Source: Prosthecochloris sp. (GTDB taxonomy: Bacteria; Bacteroidota; Chlorobiia; Chlorobiales; Chlorobiaceae). From it: DNA of 5,215 nucleotides. Positions 1-4,849 of this stretch are shown piece after piece. Each line of letters starts with the position of its first letter. The stretch's first letter is position 1. A model generated the notes under the pieces. That model had not been told where the DNA came from. It worked only from the letters and a program-made list of their open reading frames with translations, and made no database searches. The position numbers were made by a program, and so were the translations under genes. Where the stretch lies: the NCBI GenBank assembly GCA_004028745.1, contig RAZP01000020.1, forward strand, positions 1-5,215, read 5' to 3'.

Positions 1-215
1 CCTATCCGGATTCCTTGATGCTTCAAATGCTCCTGTAGCTTCCGACCCCCTGTTTCCGGCAAGAGCTGCCGGATCGATCGCACTCCGGCAAGAACACGCA
101 ATGCCTCCTTTGAACGCGCCTCTTCTCGTTCTTTTGCCTTGTAGTAGCTTTGCCGACTGTAGCCCAACTCTCGGCATATGCCTTGTAGACCTGTCGGCTT
201 TCCCGAGGTTCTCAT
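1..215 (-). CDS. IS3-family transposase OrfB, N-terminal part (partial)
   Basis: The minus-strand reading frame from 215 to the window edge starts MRTSGKPTGLQGICRELGYS and continues with a basic helical region (Q-S-Y-Y-K-A-K-E-R-E, then R-S-I-R-Q-L-L-P-E-T-G-G-R-K-L) typical of the OrfB N-terminal helix-turn-helix region (HTH_21-like). About 71 codons are present. The catalytic DDE integrase core lies beyond the left edge and cannot be judged. The ATG overlaps the orfA stop, and the frame is open upstream to the A8G tract with no stop codon. The product is therefore most likely made mainly as a -1 frameshift OrfAB fusion, the active IS3 transposase; independent OrfB translation from the overlapping ATG is also possible. 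Confidence 0.9.
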   Translation of the reverse strand, partial: MRTSGKPTGLQGICRELGYSRQSYYKAKEREEARSKEALRVLAGVRSIRQLLPETGGRKLQEHLKHQGIRI

Positions 216-583
216 TCGTTCCCTGGTAAGCCCGGCAGCTCTAAGCCAGACTTTTTTTTAATGTCTATTTTCAGCTCTTTCTCGGCCACTTCTATCACCG
301 ATTCCAGCATGACCACACGTACCTGGGTCTTTGCCAGCGCTGCTTCAAGCTCTCGTTTCTCTTTCTCTAACTGCTTGATCCTGTCCGACTCATTCTTCAT
401 TTTCACCAACACCGTTTTGTTGATCAGATGACCCTTGCCATAACGACGAAGCCAGTTGTAAATCGTTGTGCCCCCTCCAATCTCATAGACTCGATGGGCT
501 TCCCCTATACTGAATTTACCATTTTCGATCTCGGTGACCACTTTGTGCTTGAAGGCTGCACTGTATCTTTTGTTAACGCCCAT
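212..583 (-). CDS. IS3-family transposase OrfA
   Basis: This 123-residue protein is the DNA-binding partner of an IS3 transposase. It binds the element ends through an N-terminal helix-turn-helix (roughly residues 20-48, with the typical Y-N-W at 42-44 followed by basic residues). A charged coiled coil follows (about 62-107, with leucines and other hydrophobic residues at heptad spacing), as in the leucine zippers that multimerise IS3/IS911 OrfA. Length is usual for the family. The ATG at 583 is supported by a strong ribosome binding site, GGAGGGAGGG, just upstream. Its stop TGA overlaps the ATG of orfB (ATGA), and codons 109-111 (AAA AAA AAG) carry the slippage heptamer that allows an OrfAB fusion. 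No disrupting mutation is visible. Confidence 0.93.
   Translation of the reverse strand: MGVNKRYSAAFKHKVVTEIENGKFSIGEAHRVYEIGGGTTIYNWLRRYGKGHLINKTVLVKMKNESDRIKQLEKEKRELEAALAKTQVRVVMLESVIEVAEKELKIDIKKKSGLELPGLPGNE
251..259 (-). promoter_or_regulatory. Programmed -1 ribosomal frameshift site (A8G)
   Basis: On the minus strand eight A residues are followed by G. In the orfA frame this reads AAA AAA AAG, so the heptamer A-AAA-AAG is in the phase required for tandem -1 slippage. After slipping, the new frame (V-W-L-R-A-A-G-L-T-R-E-R) runs without a stop into the orfB methionine. This matches the established mechanism for making OrfAB in IS3 elements. Confidence 0.88.
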
Positions 584-584
584 T

Positions 585-614
585 GGTTGACCCTCCCTCC
601 TTTTTGTGTCAACC
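585..614 (-). promoter_or_regulatory. Inverted repeat bracketing the orfA ribosome binding site
   Basis: A perfect 7-bp inverted repeat (GGTTGAC at 585-591, GTCAACC at 608-614) brackets the GGAGGGAGGG ribosome binding site of orfA and ends one base upstream of its ATG. Inward-reading transcripts would contain both arms and could fold. Such structures in other IS elements damp translation from external transcripts; that role here is inferred. Confidence 0.5.
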
Positions 615-640
615 GGTTTCAGGACGACTCATCACTTTCT

Positions 641-675
641 GCTAACTGCCTACTGAAAACTGCCAACTGACTCAA
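641..675. repeat. Degenerate heptanucleotide tandem repeats (GCTAACT type)
   Basis: Four consecutive 7-base units ending in ACT can be read at 641-647, 648-654, 655-661 and 662-668 (GCTAACT, GCCTACT, GAAAACT, GCCAACT). A fifth decayed unit (GACTCAA) overlaps the stop codon of the HIT gene at 672-674. The array sits in the ~40 bp between the IS3 end and that gene. It resembles the short tandem heptamer repeats known from cyanobacteria and other bacteria; its function is unknown. Confidence 0.6.
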
Positions 676-1055
676 CCATGCTCAACCGATGCCCCCGGAA
701 AAGGAGGCCAGCCCATCCTTTTCCCACCCATAAGGTGTCCGTGAATATGAAAAACGCTCTGCAGTGAATCAGGACCGGTGTTGAACACCAGACGGTACCC
801 TGAATCAGCAATTCCCGCCTCTTCCGCCACAACCTTCGCCGCCTGCATAATGTGCCCCGCAATCAGTGTGTCATCCTCACCGTCAAGATCGTTCAATGAA
901 GCAATGTGCTTCAACGGAATGATCAGCAGGTGCTGCGGCGCAGCAGGCTGAATATCCCTGAACGCAAGAACATGCTCGTTGCGGTAAACCACATCAGCGG
1001 GAATATCGCCACTCACGATTTTGCAGAACAAGCAGTGAGGATCAGAATGTGCCAT
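672..1055 (-). CDS. HIT family (HinT-like) nucleotide hydrolase
   Basis: This 127-residue cytoplasmic protein belongs to the histidine triad superfamily, whose HinT branch hydrolyses purine nucleoside phosphoramidates such as AMP-lysine. The signature H-I-H-G-H-L-M at 103-109 supplies the catalytic histidines; H105 is the expected nucleophile by its central place in the H-x-H-x-H motif. C8-x-x-C11 together with H50 and H103 matches the structural zinc site found in many bacterial HIT proteins. Other family blocks are F-R-D-I-Q-P-A-A-P-Q-H-L-L-I-I-P at 32-47 and F-N-T-G at 91-94. Length is slightly above the usual 110-120 because of a short tail (A-S-V-E-H-G) after the normal W-P-P-F-P-G end; the heptamer repeat overlaps the stop. 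The ATG fits the family N-terminus, although no strong ribosome binding site precedes it. It is divergent from the exported zincin gene and appears monocistronic. Confidence 0.95.
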   Translation of the reverse strand: MAHSDPHCLFCKIVSGDIPADVVYRNEHVLAFRDIQPAAPQHLLIIPLKHIASLNDLDGEDDTLIAGHIMQAAKVVAEEAGIADSGYRLVFNTGPDSLQSVFHIHGHLMGGKRMGWPPFPGASVEHG

Positions 1056-1301
1056 ACAGATCGGGATTTAAGGATGAAGGTTCATGCCACAGACAACTGG
1101 AGCAATTTACACAGTTGACCTGCAAAAAAGAAAAACCCCCTTTCAGCATTCATTTCCCAAAGATTTCCAGCCCTGACACAGGTGTTTCATTATCGCGCTA
1201 TCGCCTAAAAAAGAACACACCTGATCGCTAAAAAACATACGAACCGTCAATAAGGAGCGATGCTTATAAGGCATTTTACAATAGACACTTAAGAGCGACC
1301 A
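1056..1301. other. Divergent intergenic region, no gene seen
   Basis: This stretch separates the HIT gene (minus) from the exported zincin gene (plus) and must hold both promoters. I see no convincing -35/-10 pair. TATAAG (1265-1270) and TACAAT (1277-1282) are possible -10 elements for the rightward gene, but no matching -35 lies at the right distance. A 7-bp inverted repeat CAGGTGT/ACACCTG (1179-1185, 1217-1223) is present with a 31-base gap. Reading frames here lack ribosome binding sites and family resemblance. Confidence 0.4.
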
Positions 1302-1370
1302 GATGACTCTGGCCCGGCAGTTGCCTCTACAGAGGTAGAAACGTCAATGAAAACAAGCCGGAGAGTCATC
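1302..1370 (+). promoter_or_regulatory. Leader hairpin sequestering the ribosome binding site
   Basis: GATGACTCT at 1302-1310 is perfectly complementary to AGAGTCATC at 1362-1370, which ends directly at the ATG at 1371 and contains most of the GGAGAG ribosome binding site (1360-1365). The stem continues past a 3-base bulge (GGC, 1311-1313) with CCGGC (1314-1318) pairing GCCGG (1357-1361). An inner hairpin, TTGCCTC/GAGGTAG with loop TACA (1321-1338, two wobble pairs), sits in the loop, followed by an A-rich single strand (1339-1356). Closed, this fold would block initiation of the exported zincin; it could be a riboswitch, thermosensor or protein-binding leader. I do not recognise it as a known class. 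Confidence 0.6.
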
Positions 1371-2009
1371 ATGAAACGCTCAACATTCACAAAACTTATC
1401 TCAGCAGCAACTATCGCAATCACCATGATTGCAGCTGCACCGGTAAACGCAGCAGTCACCTTCACACCTGCAACAACGCTTTCGGAAGCAGAGGCAACAG
1501 CGAAGCAGACTTACAATTTCATCGCTTATAAGGGTTATGGTCACTACGGTAAAAAGGTTTCTGCGGATCAGCGTCTTGCAAAGCTCAACAGGATCAACAA
1601 GGAGATGGACAGAGTTGAAGCAGCTTATGGTATAGAGTTGCCGAGAGTGAATGTGGTTTACGTTACTGATACGAACAGAGGCTTTTACAATGACAGAAGG
1701 GATGAAATAGTTTTCTCATCGAGAAGACTTGAGCACACGCTTCGTCACGAGTTTGGTCATGTTATAGACAACAGGCTGGAGGTTACCGGTAGAGAATGGA
1801 GAGATCTGGTGAGCAAGATGAAGAAGCAGTATGGTTTCAGCCCGAGCAACTATGCGAATAAGAACCTTGAGGAGTACTGGGCGGAGGCGTTTGCATACTA
1901 CACGGCTCCTGGTTATGAAACAAGCAAGGAGAAGTTTCCTGAAGAACTGGAAAGCTTTATAACGAAGGTTATAAGCCAGCTGCAGAGCCCGACACTGGCT
2001 TCAAACTAA
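1371..2009 (+). CDS. Exported zincin-type metallopeptidase-like protein
   Basis: The 212-residue product begins with a clear Sec signal peptide (K2, R3, hydrophobic 9-24, likely cleavage after P-V-N-A near residue 27). The mature part carries the zincin motif H-E-F-G-H at 126-130 in the context L-R-H-E-F-G-H-V-I-D, and a second block E-E-Y-W-A-E-A-F-A-Y-Y at 167-177. HExxH plus a downstream E-x-x-A-E-x-F block is characteristic of the anthrax lethal factor/Pro-Pro endopeptidase type of gluzincin, where one of these glutamates is the third zinc ligand. All expected metal and catalytic residues are present, so activity is plausible; the substrate is unknown and probably periplasmic or extracellular. 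I chose the ATG at 1371, not the in-frame ATG at 1347: it has GGAGAG five bases upstream and gives a textbook signal peptide, whereas 1347 lies in the leader hairpin without a ribosome binding site. The gene is monocistronic, with a terminator 40 bp downstream. Confidence 0.82.
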   Translation: MKRSTFTKLISAATIAITMIAAAPVNAAVTFTPATTLSEAEATAKQTYNFIAYKGYGHYGKKVSADQRLAKLNRINKEMDRVEAAYGIELPRVNVVYVTDTNRGFYNDRRDEIVFSSRRLEHTLRHEFGHVIDNRLEVTGREWRDLVSKMKKQYGFSPSNYANKNLEEYWAEAFAYYTAPGYETSKEKFPEELESFITKVISQLQSPTLASN

Positions 2010-2047
2010 GGCAAAGACTCATCACTCATAAAGACGTTTCTCCGGCG

Positions 2048-2082
2048 AAGGTCCTGGCATGGTTCTGGGGCCTTTGTTTTTT
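2048..2082 (+). terminator. Rho-independent terminator after the exported zincin gene
   Basis: AAGGTCCT (2048-2055) pairs with GGGGCCTT (2067-2074), including two T-G wobbles, around an 11-base loop. TGTTTTTT follows (2075-2082). Position and orientation fit termination of the gene ending at 2009. Confidence 0.8.
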
Positions 2083-2083
2083 C

Positions 2084-2355
2084 ATTAATCGAAGAGCTTT
2101 AAGAAGACACAGAAAGGAATATGAGATGCTGGAAATACCCACGGGGAAATATCTCGTGCAAAATTATGTATAGCTCCTACACGATATGTAAATACGACGA
2201 GTCATCTTGCTTTTGCGCAGCTTACAACAAAATTTTCAGCATAAAAGAAGTAAATATACGGTATATTATTATAAATGCTTAACAAACAATTTAGTGCGCA
2301 TGATATGCATCATTCAAAATTATAAGGATATAGTACCGTATATAGGAGATAGAAA
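2084..2355. other. AT-rich intergenic region upstream of the lipoprotein gene
   Basis: This spacer runs from the terminator of the upstream gene to the lipoprotein start. Apart from the paired ATATACGGTA sites it holds a bulged inverted repeat, ATATCTCGTG (2149-2158) against CACGATAT (2180-2187). No open frame with a ribosome binding site and no recognisable RNA gene was found. Confidence 0.4.
2254..2343. promoter_or_regulatory. Paired ATATACGGTA sites upstream of the lipoprotein gene
   Basis: ATATACGGTA at 2254-2263 recurs as its exact reverse complement, TACCGTATAT, at 2334-2343. The left copy extends to a 13-base odd palindrome (ATATAC-G-GTATAT, 2254-2266) that overlaps a possible -10 element, TATATT (2262-2267). 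The right copy ends one base before the ribosome binding site AGGAG (2344-2348). Between them lies ATGAT-ATGC-ATCAT (2300-2313), another small inverted repeat. The arrangement suggests two operator sites for one dimeric regulator, or a weak RNA stem next to the ribosome binding site. No regulator gene is in view. Confidence 0.4.
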
Positions 2356-2664
2356 ATGAACAGCCCAAAAAGACATTATCCTGCTATTTTGGCCATATTA
2401 TTTGCATTAATAGTATCAGGGTGCGACGAGCAGCATTCTACTTCAGGCCCCCCTGCCGTTGATTACAACCGCCCCGTAAGAAACCCCTATGAAGGCGATC
2501 ACGCATATAGCTTAAGTCAACAAGGCTATTCTGGCCCCTGTTCAAATTCATGGAACATGCTGGAATCGACCTATTTTAACTGGAAAAATGGACATGCCAG
2601 TTATGAGCAATACAGAGATGCTCAGCGAGGATATGATGAATGCTGTGACAGGCATTATCGTTGA
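2356..2664 (+). CDS. Small lipoprotein of unknown function
   Basis: The 102-residue product has a type II (lipoprotein) signal peptide: K5 and R6, hydrophobic 9-20, and lipobox V-S-G-C with the lipidated cysteine at 23. The residue after the cysteine is aspartate, which in enterobacteria favours retention in the inner membrane; whether this rule applies here is uncertain. The mature region is short, polar and aromatic (many Tyr, several Asn/Gln). It holds C62 and a C96-C97 pair near the C-terminus, suggesting disulfide bonding outside the cytoplasm. GGAG at 2345-2348 lies 7 bases before the ATG, supporting the start. I do not recognise a family. It appears monocistronic and its upstream DNA is markedly AT-rich, which may indicate acquired DNA. 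Confidence 0.75.
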   Translation: MNSPKRHYPAILAILFALIVSGCDEQHSTSGPPAVDYNRPVRNPYEGDHAYSLSQQGYSGPCSNSWNMLESTYFNWKNGHASYEQYRDAQRGYDECCDRHYR

Positions 2665-2732
2665 CAGCTGATGAACAAACAGCTTTGAAACTCCTCCAAC
2701 CGGTCAGCTTGGCAGCTAAGCAAAGGATAAGA

Positions 2733-2942
2733 GGGACGTTCATAACTATTTAAATCTCCTGCAGAAAAATATTTTAGTTATCGTCAGGGACAAGGGCTGT
2801 GACAGGATGCAGGCAAGCATGGAGTTGTGTTCGGAACAACCACATGTTTGTACTAAGGTTTTTTGGAGAGCTTGTGTGATTGGAGCACATCTTATTGTTC
2901 TGTTTCTTTTTTATGGTTTGTATAGTTAGTTATGAACGTCCC
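2733..2942. mobile_element. MITE-like segment with 16-bp terminal inverted repeats
   Basis: GGGACGTTCATAACTA at 2733-2748 is repeated exactly in reverse complement at 2927-2942, bounding 210 bp. The interior has no transposase-sized frame. A 40-codon frame at 2807-2929 ends in the right repeat but lacks a convincing ribosome binding site. Size, perfect terminal repeats and lack of coding capacity fit a miniature inverted-repeat element mobilised in trans. No target duplication is obvious (flanks end GGATAAGA and begin CTATAG), so the exact ends and the parent element are unknown. Together with its flanks (2665-3072) this fills the ~400-bp gap between the lipoprotein and the next gene. Confidence 0.55.
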
Positions 2943-2995
2943 CTATAGACCATAGAGAAAATGTGCTATCCGGCAGTATAAGTCCTGTTGTATTC

Positions 2996-3024
2996 TTGAG
3001 CTTCAACCAAAAACACAGTATATT
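2996..3024 (+). promoter_or_regulatory. Possible sigma-70-type promoter for the unknown exported protein
   Basis: TTGAGC (2996-3001) and TATATT (3019-3024) are separated by 17 bases, near the consensus spacing, and lie 49 bp before the ATG at 3073. The match is good for the -10 and partial for the -35, in a region of low GC where chance matches are common. Confidence 0.4.
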
Positions 3025-3072
3025 TTTCAGAATACTTTGGAAAATCTTTAGTGCAGATGAATAAGTAATGTT

Positions 3073-3582
3073 ATGATCAAGCCATGCAAAATAAAGCACA
3101 TTTCGCGGTTAGCATTGTTGCTATTTTTTTCTCTGCCGATAAACGGTGTCGGGCAGGCATTCACCCTAACGCAGCAACACGTTGTCAACGAGAGTGCAGA
3201 GCCCGATTTTCTGCTGGTCCTGAACGGTCGTTCGGGCTCGATTGAGGGCAATAAACTGGTACTCAACGGCGTACCCTCGGTCATTTACTTTAGCGATCGC
3301 CCCGCCCGCATCGCGGGTCACATGACCATGAATGACTTCTTCGATACCTGGTACAAGGGGAACGATAGCTTCGCAATTGACCCACCCAACGCGACGCTAA
3401 GCCTGCTGGGTCCCGGCGAACCGTCCCACATCGTGATCGAACTGGTGAGTGTCGCGCCCAGTGACGATGGTAGCATCAGCTTCGGTATTCGCGTGCTCAA
3501 AGGCACGCCGCCAAGCGGCGAGTTCGGGGCGGCAACGTTGTTCTTAGCCGGATGCCAAGGTAACCCTACTGGCTGCCTCTAG
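3073..3582 (+). CDS. Exported protein of unknown function, GC-rich
   Basis: The 169-residue product has a Sec signal peptide (K3, K6, K8, R12; hydrophobic 13-26; likely cleavage after G-Q-A at 29). The mature domain looks all-beta, with alternating strands (F46-L-L-V-L, K61-L-V-L, V70-I-Y-F) and a distinctive block S74-D-R-P-A-R-I-A-G-H83, then F89-F-D-T-W and D98-S-F-A-I-D-P-P-N-A-T-L-S. I have an impression of such S-D-R-P-x-R / D-P-P-N-A-T blocks in uncharacterised exported proteins but cannot name a family. Cysteines 161 and 168 near the C-terminus could form a disulfide. ATG 3073 is the first possible start because an in-frame TGA lies at 3058-3060; no clear ribosome binding site precedes it. 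By hand count two 60-base blocks of the gene are about 58% G+C against 30% for 3001-3060 just upstream, suggesting recent acquisition. Confidence 0.75.
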   Translation: MIKPCKIKHISRLALLLFFSLPINGVGQAFTLTQQHVVNESAEPDFLLVLNGRSGSIEGNKLVLNGVPSVIYFSDRPARIAGHMTMNDFFDTWYKGNDSFAIDPPNATLSLLGPGEPSHIVIELVSVAPSDDGSISFGIRVLKGTPPSGEFGAATLFLAGCQGNPTGCL

Positions 3583-3880
3583 TCTCAACAACGTTCAGCA
3601 CTGGGGCACCGTTCGACGATTCTCGGTTAAAAGGAAGTAGGGGGCGTTGTTCAGCAAGCAAAACAACGTTTTAACAACAACGATTATTCCCCTCTCAAAC
3701 AGGCAGAAAAAAGAAAACCCCGGCCCTCAACCGGGCATATTCCAATCCCCCCTCCCAACCTCTCGCAACTACAGAAGCCCGGACGGAGCAGGTTAAATAC
3801 TTGAGTAATTTATCACTTCGCAGATCTGACAAAAATAGCATTTTCAATTCTTTCAAAATCATTGCTATAGATAGATTGCC
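3583..3880. other. Convergent intergenic region with AACAACG repeats
   Basis: This gap lies between two converging genes. AACAACG or its complement occurs four times: 3587-3593, CGTTGTT at 3645-3651, and again around 3663-3669 and 3675-3681. GTTCAGCA follows two of them. No gene is apparent. I see no good plus-strand terminator for the gene ending at 3582; the minus-strand terminator is listed separately. Confidence 0.45.
3706..3735 (-). terminator. Rho-independent terminator for the membrane protein gene
   Basis: Read on the minus strand, CCCGG and CCGGG (3731-3735 and 3719-3723) form a 5-bp GC stem with a 7-base loop, followed by GTTTTCTTTTTT (3717-3706). It lies about 145 bp beyond the stop of the leftward gene ending at 3881, the only leftward gene it could serve. 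Confidence 0.7.
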
Positions 3881-4462
3881 TTAATCCTCCAGTATATAAT
3901 ACCTGAATCTTTCAGCTTTTTTATCAAGTCTGGTAGAAACTCTGAAAGACTTTGCTCCTCCTGGTCGCAGCCCCTCACTGCTCACTGCATATGTCCAGTC
4001 CGTATCCACAACCTTGCCATTTTTATCCAACCATTCAACCCCCACCTTGACATAATCAACTTTTCGATTGCCGTTGTTTCTGACCTTGCCCTCGATCTCC
4101 ATGTAACTTCTGCCGAGCTCTCCATTCACATCCTCAAAACTGATGCTTCTCAAAGCAGCCTTTTTCTCATTTTCTTCTCGGAGCCTCTTGGTCTCGATCT
4201 CCGTTATCGAAGATTCATACGACAACGCAATTGTGCCAATAAAGATTGCCGGCGGAACGATCAGGCTGAGAATAAGAAGCACCACGCCGGAGCCAATTCT
4301 GTTTTGGGTGATCCCGACAATGCTTAAAACAAAAGCCGCCAGAAAAAATGGCCCGCTAAAAAGAATACTGGTGTGAATGAGCAGCATAATTGCAACCCCG
4401 ATCGAAAAACAAGACCACCCTGCAGAAAGAGCCTTTGACTTTTTTGCTGTTGCTTCTGTCAT
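3881..4462 (-). CDS. Membrane protein with C-terminal FxLYD-like domain
   Basis: The 193-residue protein starts with a short basic tail, then a hydrophobic half readable as three membrane helices (about 13-32, 34-51 and 57-80). A charged helix probably forming a coiled coil follows (88-104, E-T-K-R-L-R-E-E-N-E-K-K). The C-terminal 107-190 region has the pattern of FxLYD-type beta-sandwich domains: M-E-I-E-G-K-V-R-N-N-G at 121-131, V138-K-V-G-V-E-W-L-D-K-N-G at 138-149, and L165-R-P-G-G-A-K-S-F at 165-173. Such domains occur on many bacterial envelope proteins with no defined activity, so a membrane-tethered scaffold or binding role is an inference. The ATG at 4462 has no strong ribosome binding site, but no better in-frame start is visible upstream. 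It has its own terminator and no co-directional partner apart from the IS110 gene. Confidence 0.75.
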   Translation of the reverse strand: MTEATAKKSKALSAGWSCFSIGVAIMLLIHTSILFSGPFFLAAFVLSIVGITQNRIGSGVVLLILSLIVPPAIFIGTIALSYESSITEIETKRLREENEKKAALRSISFEDVNGELGRSYMEIEGKVRNNGNRKVDYVKVGVEWLDKNGKVVDTDWTYAVSSEGLRPGGAKSFRVSTRLDKKAERFRYYILED

Positions 4463-4849
4463 AGTCGCTTAACATTTCGATTGTCTAACACCTCAAAATA
4501 TACGCAACAAATCCAGCAAGCAAAAAGCCCGGCTCATCACTGGATAGGGATAGGGGGATAGGGGACATCCTATAATGAGTTATCCAAATACTGTTTTTCA
4601 TAAAAAGTAAGCAACTTGCCTGTCTGCAGTTAGCAGTCACGAGCATATTCAGCGGTTTGCTCACTATTGCAGAATCCTGTACCTTATCGTTATCGGTATG
4701 CGACATGTCGATGAACGACTGCCGAGCATCCTTTATCCAGGTTCCATGGATTGCGGTGAGAAGCCCTGAGATTGTCCCGCACGAGGTCGCTGTGCCTCAA
4801 CGTTGTTCCACGGGCTCTCCCGCTGAATCAAAGTCTTGTCAGTCGTTCA
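4463..4849. other. Intergenic region between membrane protein and IS110 transposase
   Basis: About 390 bp without a credible gene; the frames here (4485-4706 minus, 4657-4857 plus) have no family resemblance. It holds the palindrome AGCCCGGCT preceded by A5 (4522-4535), the G-rich repeats, an exact 11-base match (4626-4636, inverted) to the heptamer array near 639-649, and the stem-bounded segment at 4704-4856. The far end of the IS110 element must lie somewhere in it but cannot be placed. Confidence 0.45.
4542..4564 (+). repeat. G-rich tandem repeat (GATAGGG type)
   Basis: G-runs of 2, 3, 5 and 4 bases are separated each time by ATA (GG at 4542, GGG at 4547, GGGGG at 4553, GGGG at 4561). 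The repeats look slippage-derived, and four closely spaced G-runs could form a two-layer G-quadruplex. The right part, ATAGGGGAC (4558-4566), matches the sequence at the right end of the MITE-like segment (complement of 2938-2946). Confidence 0.6.

Larger units (their letters stand above)
1..631 (-). mobile_element. IS3-family insertion sequence, left end (runs off window)
   Basis: The segment holds orfA, an A8G slippage site and the start of orfB in the classic IS3 arrangement, read on the minus strand. On that strand the proposed left end starts at position 631 with TGAGTCGTCCTGAAACCGG; IS3 elements normally begin TG and end CA, which fits, but the other end and the target duplication are outside the window, so the boundary is inferred. 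The element lies about 40 bp downstream of the HIT gene stop and in the same orientation, so HIT transcripts could read into it. Confidence 0.8.

Noticed and set aside
428..670. Rightward 80-codon frame opposite IS3 orfA
   Set aside because: It is the antisense shadow of a well-supported transposase gene and the element end.
1260..1292. Ten-codon leader frame (starts M-L-I-R-H-F) after AAGGAG
   Set aside because: The ribosome binding site is only two bases from the ATG, and the frame has no run of one amino acid that would suggest attenuation.
1347..1370. Upstream in-frame ATG at 1347 as the start of the exported zincin
   Set aside because: It adds eight residues before a complete signal peptide, has no ribosome binding site and lies within the leader hairpin; the ATG at 1371 has GGAGAG at good spacing.
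2807..2929. 40-codon frame with a hydrophobic C-terminus inside the MITE-like segment
   Set aside because: No ribosome binding site at normal spacing, no family resemblance, and the stop falls in the terminal repeat; more likely a chance frame.
3586..3652. attC recombination site behind the GC-rich gene
   Set aside because: Only the 7-base AACAACG/CGTTGTT arms pair. The core does not fit RYYYAAC/GTTRRRY, the second pair of boxes is missing, and no core site precedes the gene.
4485..4706. Leftward 73-codon frame between the membrane protein and IS110 genes
   Set aside because: Runs through the G-rich repeat and heptamer relic, has no recognisable domain or ribosome binding site, and is low in protein-like composition.
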